In this document: in pieces, positions 1 through 7,488 of the stretch
How the letters are laid out: each line of letters opens with the position of its first letter
How positions within the stretch are numbered: position 1 is the first letter of the stretch
From: CAWCTD01 sp963798455
GTDB taxonomy: Bacteria; Acidobacteriota; Terriglobia; Bryobacterales; Bryobacteraceae
Assembly: GCA_963798455.1 (NCBI GenBank)
Contig: CAWCTD010000004.1
Span: 930,001 to 994,000 of the forward strand
DNA: 64,000 nucleotides
Direction of reading: 5' to 3'
Made by a program: the position numbers and the translations under genes
Notes under the pieces: model-generated
Seen by the model: the letters and a program-made list of their open reading frames with translations, nothing else
The model's database searches: none
Told to the model about the DNA's origin: nothing

Positions 1-2
1 TG

Positions 3-1089
3 AGCGAGGGCAGGCTTAAGGCCACGACGGATTTTGCCGTGATCGCCGGGCTGGACACGGTGAACATCTGCGTACCCACGCCCCTGCGCAAGACCAAGGA
101 CCCGGAGATGAGCTACATCGTGGCGGCGTGCCAGCAGATTGCCAGGCACCTGCACGCGGGGATGCTTCTGATCCTGGAATCGACCACGTATCCAGGCACG
201 ACCGACGAGTTGCTGCTGCCGATGTTCGAAGAATCGGGCCTGCGCGCGGGACAGGACTTTTTCCTGTGCTTCTCCCCGGAGCGGGTCGATCCGGGCAACC
301 CGACCTACCAGACGGCAAACATCCCCAAGGTGGTGGGCGGGGTCACGCCGGCCTGCACGCGCATGGGCGCGGTGTTCTACGAGCAAGCGCTCGAGCGGGT
401 GGTGCCGGTCAGTTCGACGCAGGTGGCCGAGATGGTCAAGCTGCTCGAGAACACGTTCCGCATGATCAACATCGGGATGGTCAACGAGCTGGCGACCATG
501 TGCTACCGCATGGGCATCAACGTCTGGGAGGTCATTGACGCGGCGGCCACCAAGCCCTTCGGCTTCCTGCCCTTCTACCCGGGGCCGGGCCTGGGAGGGC
601 ACTGCATCCCCATCGACCCGTTCTACCTGTCGTGGAAGACCCGGCAGGCGGGGATTGAGGCGCGGTTCATCGAGCTGGCCGGTTATGTCAACGGGCAGAT
701 GCCGCTCTTCGTCGTGGACCGGGTGCAAGACGCGCTGAACGACAGGGGCAAGGCGTTGAAGGGCGCGCACGTGCATATTTTGGGCGTGGCCTATAAGAAG
801 GACATCGACGATGTGCGCGAGTCGCCGGCGCTCGAACGTCATGCACCTGCTCCAGCGCCGGCACGCCCGGTGTACCTACTCGGACCCGCACGTGCCGGAA
901 CTGCGCACGGACACCCTGGAGTTGCGCTCGGAGCCTCCGGAGGAGACGGCGGCGCGCGCGGACTGCGTGCTCATCATCACCAACCATTCCGCGTTCGACT
1001 ATGCGGCGATCGTGGAGAGAGCCAGCCTGATCGTAGACACGCGCAACGCACTGAAGGGCTGCGTGTCGGAGAAGATCGTAAGGCTGTAA
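3..1089 (+). CDS. Nucleotide-sugar (UDP-sugar) 6-dehydrogenase, 5' partial, one frameshift
   Basis: This enzyme family oxidises the C6 of a UDP-sugar to a uronate with two NAD+, feeding polysaccharide synthesis. The N-terminal Rossmann part lies before the window. Visible are VNICVPTPLRKTKDPE, ESTTYPGTTDE, FSPERVDPG and the active-site loop GPGLGGHCIPIDP, whose catalytic Cys is codon 603-605. The LRKTKDPE segment resembles the UDP-N-acetylglucosamine (WbpA/WecC-like) branch more than UDP-glucose dehydrogenase, but the substrate is inferred. After the segment VRESPAL the frame shifts by one base: an extra A in GAA at 834-836 moves the C-terminal domain (DVMHLLQRRHARCTYSDPHV, ending at 1089) into another frame. 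Without correction the first frame runs on, by chance, into glgX. The C-terminus is well conserved, so the shift is probably a sequence error. Confidence 0.85.
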
Positions 1090-1103
1090 ACAGGGAGGTG
1101 GAC

Positions 1104-3218
1104 ATGCTCCCCACAACCTCCGGCCAGGCCTTGCAGCTTGCGCTGGCCGCTTACGCTGTCGAGAAGGGACACCCGCATCCGCTGGGCGCCACGGTTCAGC
1201 CCGAAGGCGTCAACTTCTCCGTGTTCTCCGAGAACGCCACGGGCGTCGAGCTGCTTCTGTTAGAAGCCCACGATTCGCCACAGCCGTTCCAGGTGATCAC
1301 ACTGGACCCGTACGTCAACAAGACCTTCCATTTCTGGCACGTGTTCGTTCGCGGCCTTCCCGCCGGCTCGCACTATGCCTATCGGGTGGATGGGAGGTGG
1401 CAGCCCGAATTGGGCCTGCGCTTCAACAGGAACAAGGTGCTTCTGGATCCCTATTCGCGAGGCAACACCGATACGCTCTGGAAGCGCGAGGATGCCTGCG
1501 GGCCCCAGGACAACGTGGCCACCTCGATGCGCAGCATCGTCATCGACACCTCGGACTACGACTGGGAGGGCGACCAGCCGCTCGCGCGCCCGGCCGAGGA
1601 CACGATCATTTACGAAATGCACGCCGCGGGCTTCACCCGGTCCCCTACTTCCGGCGTGCGCCATCCGGGCACCTTCGACGGAATCCGGGAGAAGATCCCC
1701 TACATCCAGCAGCTCGGCATTACCGCCGTCGAATTGCTGCCCGTGTTCGACTTCGACGAAACCGCCGTCCTGCGTGTGCACGAGGGCGCGCCGCTCCGCA
1801 ATTATTGGGGCTACAGCACCATCAGCTTCTTCGCCCCTCAGTGCGCCTATTGCGTGGACCCCTCTAGAGGCGCCCACCTCACAGAGTTCCGCGACATGGT
1901 GAAGGCGCTACACAGGGCGGGCATCGAAGTGATCCTCGACGTTGTTTTCAACCACACCGACGAGGGCAACCAGTTCGGCCCGACGTTCTCCTTCCGCGGG
2001 TTCGAGAACACCGTTTACTACTTTCTTGTTCCCTGGGACAAGCAGTACTACTTCGACTACACCGGTTGCGGGAACACCCTGAACTGCAACCACCCGATCG
2101 TGCAGAAGCTCATCATCGAGTGCCTGCGTCACTGGGTGCGCGAAACGCACGCGGACGGCTTCCGCTTCGATCTTGGTTCGGTTCTCGCTCGCGGCGAGGA
2201 CGGCATGCCTCTCGAGCACCCGCCCGTGGTCTGGCAGATCGAGCTGGATGAAGCCCTCGCCGACACAAAGGTGACCGCCGAAGCGTGGGACGCCGCCGGC
2301 CTCTATCAGATCGGGCACTTCCCCGGTGATCGCTGGGCCGAGTGGAATGGGCGGTATCGGGACGACATCCGCCGGTTCGTGAAAGGCGATCCGGGGATGG
2401 TCGGAGCCGTTGCCTCCCGCATTGCGGGAAGCGCGGACCTGTACCAGGCACGGGGCGAGCTGCCCGTCAACAGCATCAATTTCGTCACCTGTCACGACGG
2501 CTTTACCCTCAACGATGTGGTTTCCTACAACCAGAAGCACAACCAGGCCAATGGAGAGGACAACCGTGACGGCTCCAACGACAACCTGAGCTGGAATTGC
2601 GGCGTGGAAGGCGAGACCGAGGACCCTGCCGTCGAGGCGCTTCGCGTGCGCCAGATCAAGAACTTCGCCGCCATCCTCATGCTCTCGCGCGGCGTGCCGA
2701 TGTTCGCGGCGGGCGACGAGGTCCGGCGGACGCAGAACGGCAACAACAATACCTATTGCCAGGACAACGAAATCAGTTGGTTCGATTGGAGCCTGGTGGA
2801 CAAGAACTGCGGCCTGCTGCGCTTCTGGAGATCGATGATCGCCTTCCGCAAGCGCTTCTCCTCGCTCCGCTCCCGGGACTTCTTCCGCGGCCAGGTGAAC
2901 GAGCGCGGAGTTGCCGACGTTTCCTGGCACGGATGCCGGCTGAACCAGCCCCGCTGGGACGATCCTGACACCCGCGCGCTCGCCTTCACGCTGGGCGGGT
3001 TCAATGGCGACCCCGACCTGCACGTGATGCTGAACATGCACTGGGAGGCCCTCACCTTTGAAGTGCCCGCGATCAACGGCAGCCGGTGGTTCACGGCTGT
3101 GGACACCTGGCAGGCATCGCCCGAAGACATCGCCGATGCCGGCCGCGAACCGCTGTTCCCCGGCACAACCTGCCAGGTGGAAGGCCGGAGCGTGGTGGTG
3201 CTGGTGGCGCACCCTTAA
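1104..3218 (+). CDS. glgX: Glycogen debranching enzyme (GH13, GlgX/isoamylase type)
   Basis: This 704-residue enzyme hydrolyses alpha-1,6 branches of glycogen or limit dextrins in the cytoplasm. An N-terminal CBM48-like domain (about 25-130, starting HPLGATVQPEGVNFSVFSEN) precedes the GH13 barrel. The barrel carries LDVVFNHT, the nucleophile D356 in GFRFDLGS, the acid/base E393 in VTAEAWD and the transition-state Asp D465 in VTCHDGF. Length is normal for GlgX. The ATG at 1104 is preceded by GGGAGGTGG. It lies 15 bases after the dehydrogenase and in the frame of that gene's 5' part, so an uncorrected gene call fuses the two. A malQ glucanotransferase further on (43676) would act on the released maltodextrins. 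Confidence 0.93.
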   Translation: MLPTTSGQALQLALAAYAVEKGHPHPLGATVQPEGVNFSVFSENATGVELLLLEAHDSPQPFQVITLDPYVNKTFHFWHVFVRGLPAGSHYAYRVDGRWQPELGLRFNRNKVLLDPYSRGNTDTLWKREDACGPQDNVATSMRSIVIDTSDYDWEGDQPLARPAEDTIIYEMHAAGFTRSPTSGVRHPGTFDGIREKIPYIQQLGITAVELLPVFDFDETAVLRVHEGAPLRNYWGYSTISFFAPQCAYCVDPSRGAHLTEFRDMVKALHRAGIEVILDVVFNHTDEGNQFGPTFSFRGFENTVYYFLVPWDKQYYFDYTGCGNTLNCNHPIVQKLIIECLRHWVRETHADGFRFDLGSVLARGEDGMPLEHPPVVWQIELDEALADTKVTAEAWDAAGLYQIGHFPGDRWAEWNGRYRDDIRRFVKGDPGMVGAVASRIAGSADLYQARGELPVNSINFVTCHDGFTLNDVVSYNQKHNQANGEDNRDGSNDNLSWNCGVEGETEDPAVEALRVRQIKNFAAILMLSRGVPMFAAGDEVRRTQNGNNNTYCQDNEISWFDWSLVDKNCGLLRFWRSMIAFRKRFSSLRSRDFFRGQVNERGVADVSWHGCRLNQPRWDDPDTRALAFTLGGFNGDPDLHVMLNMHWEALTFEVPAINGSRWFTAVDTWQASPEDIADAGREPLFPGTTCQVEGRSVVVLVAHP

Positions 3219-3306
3219 GGGTGCAGCGGCGAGCTTCAGCTCGCCGAGAGACCGCGGGCTGAACAGGCCCTGCTGAAAAAGGCACGGACAGGCTGAAGGC
3301 CTGTCC
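3209..3306. repeat. Cluster of perfect palindromes after glgX (terminator/REP-like)
   Basis: Three perfect inverted repeats lie in a row: GCACCCTT/AAGGGTGC at 3209-3224, which contains the glgX stop codon; CGGCGAGCT/AGCTCGCCG at 3228-3247; and GGACAGGC/GCCTGTCC at 3286-3306. None has a T-tract, so they look like REP-type palindromes or factor-independent hairpins and not classical terminators. A fourth palindrome of the same style (arms GGACACGCG and CGCCTGTCC) was split by the IS element beside it. Confidence 0.6.
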
Positions 3307-3346
3307 AACCAGGGTGCGTAAACCACTCATTCTCCGTGGTGGGACA

Positions 3347-3358
3347 CGCGGTTTCGCC
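3347..3358. repeat. Target-site duplication, left copy (12 bp)
   Basis: CGCGGTTTCGCC is repeated exactly at 4760-4771, directly outside the two terminal inverted repeats of the IS. Twelve bases fits the 10-13 bp duplications known for IS4-family elements and shows that the element moved here by transposition. Confidence 0.92.
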
Positions 3359-4759
3359 CAATGCCACTTAAGCAACTGCATTGGGATCCTCCTTGCGGGC
3401 GGGAAACGTATGGCGGCGATGCCATACGGCACGGGGAAATGATTTGCGTTTCTTGCGGCGGGGGTGCGTACCCTGCGCGGCGGCATCCAACAGGTTAAAC
3501 ACCTCACGCTGGTAGGTCTTGGCATCCAGCGCGGTTTGCAGTTTGTGCCAGGAGCCGCTGACCACGTTCATCACGAAGGTAAAGCTGAGTTGCCGAGGGG
3601 AAAGGTGGTGGCGGCGCGCCGCCAGAGCCATGACGGTGCGCACCAGATTGTAGGCCGCCACGGCGGTGATCAATTCCTTTTCCATCATGCTCTCCTTGCG
3701 CGCAACGATGTGATGCAGGCGAACCGTTCGTTTCAGGCTCCGCAGATCGGTTTCGATCTTCCAGCGCTGCCCGTACAGAGCCAGTACTTCCTCCGCCGGC
3801 AGGCTCAGCGTGGTGAACAGATGGAGCCATTCCTTCGACTGGCCCCGGCCGATCCGCACGCTGATCAAGCGTCCTTCCCCGCACGCCGCCTCCGGCATCC
3901 CGCCCTGCCGCCGCCGGTCGAAGCGGCTCGCTTCCCAACGCACCGCGCGCTCGCCTTCCTGCTGGATCGGTTCTCCCGTCAGTTTGCGCGCCCGCGGTTC
4001 GGTCAGACGTGTGACCACTCCCAGACCCCGCAGCCCAGCCGCCCAGATGATCGAAAACACGCCGAAGTTGCGATCCCCCACCACCACCGAACCAGGCGCT
4101 AGCGCATCCATGGCTTTCTCCGCCAGCGTTTGTTCACTGACAGCCGCCGGCCCATACATGGGACCCCACTGCGGCTCCTCCGCCAACCCGGTCTCCAGTT
4201 CATGCAGCACCACGATGCGCAGCACCGGCCAGTGGGCCCGCCCGTGCTGGTTCTGGGCGGGCGGGTAGGCCCGGCGCAATCCAGGACTGGCTTCCAGTTC
4301 CAGACTCGAACCGTCCAGAAGATACGCTGTTGGCTTGTCCTCCGGATTCAGAATCTCCCGCAGCCGCACAATGAGTTCTTGGCTCACTCTCTTACAGAGT
4401 AGCTTCGGCAACCGCTGGCGCGCGTGGCTGTATCCACCCGTGCGCCGCGAAATTCGCTTCCGCCGGAGGCGCGCCTGACGGCTCAGCAAGGAGTCGGCCG
4501 CACCATCCGAGAGCGCCTCCACGGCGCTGGCCAGCGTCCCCTGCGCTTGCAGCCGCTGCCGGATCATCAGCCAAATCACCACCTGTGCGGAGTAGACGCA
4601 ACGTCGCACCTTCACCCGCGTCTGCTTCTGCAAATATTCCACCACGGCGCTCGACAAGCACCGCTGGTACAATCCCATGGCGTCTGAGCAAGGCTGGTCC
4701 ATAACTGAAACATAAACCAGCCTTTACGCTTCATGCCAGGGCTTGTTTAAGTGGCATTG
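3359..4759. mobile_element. Complete IS4-family insertion sequence, 1401 bp
   Basis: The ends are 18-bp imperfect inverted repeats: CAATGCCACTTAAGCAAC on the left, and on the right, read inward, CAATGCCACTTAAACAAG (16 of 18 match). Both are flanked by the direct repeat CGCGGTTTCGCC. One transposase gene fills the element on the minus strand. Removing the element and one duplication restores GGACACGCG-GTTT-CGCCTGTCC, an imperfect palindrome with 8 of 9 pairs, so it inserted into a hairpin-forming repeat. The intact gene, near-identical ends and perfect duplication suggest a recent insertion. Confidence 0.92.
3368..4702 (-). CDS. IS4-family DDE transposase
   Basis: This 444-residue transposase catalyses cut-and-paste transposition of the surrounding element. 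The DDE residues are visible as Asp in YLLDGSSLELEAS, Asp in VVVGDRNFG, and Glu within YGQRWKIETDLRSLKR. The last segment fits the IS4 YREK signature Y-(2)-R-(3)-E-(6)-K exactly. The N-terminus (DQPCSDAMGLYQRC) and the C-terminal Lys/Arg-rich tail are complete, and no stop or shift interrupts the gene. The family call is firm; the named IS within it is not determined. Confidence 0.94.
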   Translation of the reverse strand: MDQPCSDAMGLYQRCLSSAVVEYLQKQTRVKVRRCVYSAQVVIWLMIRQRLQAQGTLASAVEALSDGAADSLLSRQARLRRKRISRRTGGYSHARQRLPKLLCKRVSQELIVRLREILNPEDKPTAYLLDGSSLELEASPGLRRAYPPAQNQHGRAHWPVLRIVVLHELETGLAEEPQWGPMYGPAAVSEQTLAEKAMDALAPGSVVVGDRNFGVFSIIWAAGLRGLGVVTRLTEPRARKLTGEPIQQEGERAVRWEASRFDRRRQGGMPEAACGEGRLISVRIGRGQSKEWLHLFTTLSLPAEEVLALYGQRWKIETDLRSLKRTVRLHHIVARKESMMEKELITAVAAYNLVRTVMALAARRHHLSPRQLSFTFVMNVVSGSWHKLQTALDAKTYQREVFNLLDAAAQGTHPRRKKRKSFPRAVWHRRHTFPARKEDPNAVA

Positions 4760-4771
4760 CGCGGTTTCGCC
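4760..4771. repeat. Target-site duplication, right copy (12 bp)
   Basis: This is the second copy of CGCGGTTTCGCC, directly outside the right inverted repeat of the IS. The following TGTCC completes the right arm of the interrupted palindrome. Confidence 0.92.
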
Positions 4772-4926
4772 TGTCCTCCGCTGCCTTCTAGGACCTTTTC
4801 AGCACCGTGTGAAGCCCGCGGCGGCCCGCTTAGCCGTGCGCTACAATACCTCACTGTATTTGCGAAATCATGTACTTAGCCGCTTTTACCCCAGGAGTAC
4901 TCCGGACGGGTGCGAGGTCGGACGAA

Positions 4927-4964
4927 GCCGAAACTCACGTCCTCGCCTTAAGCTGAGTTTCGGC
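4927..4964 (-). terminator. Perfect 11-bp stem-loop at the 3' end of the small minus-strand ORF
   Basis: GCCGAAACTCA at 4927-4937 and TGAGTTTCGGC at 4954-4964 are perfect reverse complements around a 16-base loop. The stem contains the stop codon of the 76-residue minus-strand frame, so it could act as its terminator or 3' stabiliser. No U-tract follows. Confidence 0.4.
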
Positions 4965-5165
4965 GTGGACCGGATACTGCTCGCCGAGCCACCTTTCAAC
5001 GTGTTCCCTTTGCGCGGCCAGCACGACACGTTGCCATTTCACCAGACCAGTGCGCTCACTGTACTCAGCCATTACGTACAAACCCTCATTGAGGACCTCG
5101 ATGAGGCCGTCACACTTTGACCGTCTGGTGTGGTACGAAGAGAGACCGACGTGGTGTTGTTGCAT
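4935..5165 (-). CDS. Small hypothetical protein, 76 aa
   Basis: I do not recognise a named family. The residue pattern looks like a real protein: a central segment with RSKCDGLIEVLNEGLYVMAE followed by YSERTGLVKWQRVV and a helical end (REHVERWLGEQYPV), with balanced charges and aromatic residues, unlike the Arg/Pro-rich shadow frames nearby. There is no signal peptide or membrane segment. No clear ribosome-binding site precedes the ATG, which is the main doubt. The stop codon lies inside an 11-bp stem-loop. It sits alone between the IS and the DUF262 gene. Confidence 0.45.
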   Translation of the reverse strand: MQQHHVGLSSYHTRRSKCDGLIEVLNEGLYVMAEYSERTGLVKWQRVVLAAQREHVERWLGEQYPVHAETQLKART

Positions 5166-5564
5166 CTACAACCAGAATAGCAGGTGCCCAAAGTATCGCC
5201 CCTTTCGTCCGACTGCGAAACGGGGTTCCACGTCTCAATCCGCCGAATCCTCGCCGAGCCTGGCCAACCGACCGGAACGCGACTTGCCGTTCCTGACGCC
5301 GAACCGAAAGGGCTGAGATCCCAATCTACGGATAGCCGACGAGTCCTCCAGTTGCTGCTGTGCAGGTCAACACCGCCGCGTCAGCATGGTTTGCGTCAAT
5401 TACCTCCTTGTGGTCTGCACGGTCGAGGCGTTATGATTCCCAGTGCTGGTAAGCGCAACCGTGTGCATTCGAGAAACTTCCGGACGGCTTTTGCGACCGG
5501 GAAGGCTCCGCGGTTGGCCGTGGCCATCCGGAGGTTTGCCGGTACAATCGAGGGTAACTAAGGC

Positions 5565-7163
5565 ATGAAGCCGAACATTTCGACCCGACTCGATACAGGT
5601 ACGCCCCTACTGCGAGACCTAATCACTGGGGTCCGCAAAGGCGAGAGAAAGATCCCGAAGTTCCAACGCCGTTTTGTCTGGAGTGACGAACAAGCACTGA
5701 ATCTGCTGGACAGCATCGCCAGCAATTATCCTGTTGGCAGCTTGCTCCTTTGGAGAACACACAGCAAGCTTGCCGCCGAGCGTAACCTCGGGGATTTCCT
5801 TTTGCCCAAAACGGACGACATGTCGCCGACAGATTACGTACTAGATGGCCAGCAGAGACTGACAGTAATCTACTCCTGTCTCGGCGCCTTCGAGACGGAA
5901 CCCGGGTTTCAGTCTGTCTACGACCTCGTAAACGAGAGATTCATCCAACGATCCGAATACCAATCTCAACATTTTCCACTTCGGATCCTCTTCGACACGA
6001 CGAAACTGCTAAACTTCCGATCCAGCCTTGTGAGTCACCCGCAAGCCGGCGAACTCCAAATGCGGCTCGATCAAGTTCTGGAAGTCCTGACAAACTACCG
6101 CGTACCCGTTGTGACCCTAAAGGACCTGACGGTTGAAGAGGTATGTCCAATCTTCGAACGAATCAACAGTTCCGGCACACGTCTCTCAACCTATGACCTC
6201 ATGGTGGCGGCCACGTGGTCGAATGAGTTCGACCTCAACGACGAGGCTGGACGGATTGCCGACAGCCTGAAGCCTAAGGGGTTCGGCGATATCGACGGCG
6301 ACACGGTGTTGAAATGCATGGCTGCTGTTCTCCATTGCGGCATCAAGCGCGAACAGGTCCTCTCCCTGCGGAAGTTGAGCCGGACGGACATGGACGCGCT
6401 GGTTGACAGAGTTCAGGAAGCCTTGCTCAAGGCGGTCGACCTCCTTTCAACGGAGTTCAGGGTCTACAGTTGGGATTTTCTCCCTTACGAAGCGGTAGCC
6501 GTTGTCTTGACGTACGTGTTTGCGAGGCAAAAGGCGCTCGATCCCGAGCAAGTGCGGCGGGTTCGGCGCTGGTTTTGGAGAAGCGCCTTTTCAGGGCGCT
6601 ACAGAGGAGCCTCGGATACATTTATCTCGCGCGACTTGGAGGCGATTGACAGATACGTGATCACAGGGGATGAGCCCGATCCGTCATTCGGTGAGCCGCC
6701 GACAGCCGATCAGCTCCCGAAGGCCGTATTCAGAAGCAACAATTCGCGTTCTCGCGCATTCGTACTGCTACTGGCACTTCAGTCCCCTCGCAACTTGACA
6801 AACGGTTCGGCAATAGACGTTTCAGAGGCTCTTTCCATCTTCAATAAGAAGGAGTTCCACCATGTCTACCCTAAGGCATTCCTAGAGCGGATCGGTACAG
6901 TTGAAGAGGTTAACACCTTGTCGAACATCTGCATGCTTTCCGCTTCAGAGAACCGCTCCGTCAGTGACGAGAGCGCACAGGAGTATCTCCCGAGACTCCG
7001 AGAACTGCACCGCTTCGAAGCATCCGCGATCTTTGCGTCGAACCTACTGCCAGATCCAGCGAGTTATGACTACGCTCACCTGCCGTACGAAGATTTTCTC
7101 GCGCTGCGCTCCCACATGATACACGAGCGGATGAAGCATCTGTGCAATGGTAATACGCCTTAA
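5565..7163 (+). CDS. DUF262 / HNH-like endonuclease domain protein (GmrSD-related)
   Basis: This 532-residue protein has an N-terminal DUF262 domain: IPKFQRRFVWSDEQALNLLD at about 30-50, YPVGSLLLWR, and the nucleotide-handling motif DYVLDGQQRLTVIYS near 95. Near residue 431 comes an HNH-like motif (EFHHVYPKAFL) with the later Asn of NTLSNICMLS, as in the DUF1524 half of the GmrS/GmrD type IV restriction enzymes. By family it would use NTP hydrolysis to restrict modified or foreign DNA; that role is inferred. It lies 325 bases before a type I restriction operon. Its codons are visibly less GC-rich than those of the core genes, suggesting transfer. Confidence 0.82.
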   Translation: MKPNISTRLDTGTPLLRDLITGVRKGERKIPKFQRRFVWSDEQALNLLDSIASNYPVGSLLLWRTHSKLAAERNLGDFLLPKTDDMSPTDYVLDGQQRLTVIYSCLGAFETEPGFQSVYDLVNERFIQRSEYQSQHFPLRILFDTTKLLNFRSSLVSHPQAGELQMRLDQVLEVLTNYRVPVVTLKDLTVEEVCPIFERINSSGTRLSTYDLMVAATWSNEFDLNDEAGRIADSLKPKGFGDIDGDTVLKCMAAVLHCGIKREQVLSLRKLSRTDMDALVDRVQEALLKAVDLLSTEFRVYSWDFLPYEAVAVVLTYVFARQKALDPEQVRRVRRWFWRSAFSGRYRGASDTFISRDLEAIDRYVITGDEPDPSFGEPPTADQLPKAVFRSNNSRSRAFVLLLALQSPRNLTNGSAIDVSEALSIFNKKEFHHVYPKAFLERIGTVEEVNTLSNICMLSASENRSVSDESAQEYLPRLRELHRFEASAIFASNLLPDPASYDYAHLPYEDFLALRSHMIHERMKHLCNGNTP

Positions 7164-7488
7164 GGAAGCATGGTCTTTTGCGCGACCCGAGGTCTCTCCA
7201 TCTAAGCTGAGACTGAAGGCGGAAAGTTGGGCCGCGAGTTGCGATTGGATTTCTTTTACGAGACGGCTCCGCTGAACCCTCCAGCACTCGTCCATAGAAC
7301 GCCCAACCCGTAGAAGTCGGCCGATTGCCCGGCCAACTCGTCCCAGTCTCCATGCCGACTTTTCAATACTAACCGCGCAATTGACTTGTTCGCAGGGCAT
7401 CTGCGTTCCTGCGGGGGGGGCATGCCTATCTACCAGTGCCGGCAGCGCCTAAGCCGCGCTATGCTGTGAGGTACGCTGCGAACCGCCC
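7164..7488. other. Intergenic leader of the hsdRSM operon
   Basis: No convincing gene is seen. A minus-strand frame of 118 codons overlaps the end of the DUF262 gene and looks like a shadow. A run of eight G lies near 7411-7418. A TTGACT box near 7380 could be a -35 element, but no good -10 follows at the right spacing. Confidence 0.4.

Larger units (their letters stand above)
4772..5564. other. Mostly non-coding stretch between IS and defence island
   Basis: Nearly 800 bases hold only one plausible small gene (4935-5165, minus strand). The plus-strand open frames here are Arg/Ser/Pro-rich and show no domain. A perfect 11-bp inverted repeat lies at 4927-4964. Base composition is less GC-rich than in the flanking core genes, in line with acquired DNA. 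Confidence 0.5.

Noticed and set aside
64..1089. True pseudogene status for the nucleotide-sugar dehydrogenase
   Set aside because: All motifs on both sides of the single shift are intact, so one added base is better explained as a sequence error.
39..3218. One 1059-codon frame joining the nucleotide-sugar dehydrogenase to the debranching enzyme
   Set aside because: The dehydrogenase C-terminus continues in another frame to 1089 and glgX has its own ATG and ribosome-binding site, so the fusion is an artefact of a one-base insertion.
5184..5561. 125-codon plus-strand frame ending before the DUF262 gene
   Set aside because: Arg/Ser/Pro-rich composition without domain, signal or ribosome-binding site; it looks non-coding.
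7044..7400. 118-codon minus-strand frame after the DUF262 gene
   Set aside because: Half of it is antisense to the well-supported DUF262 gene and the rest has no recognisable feature.
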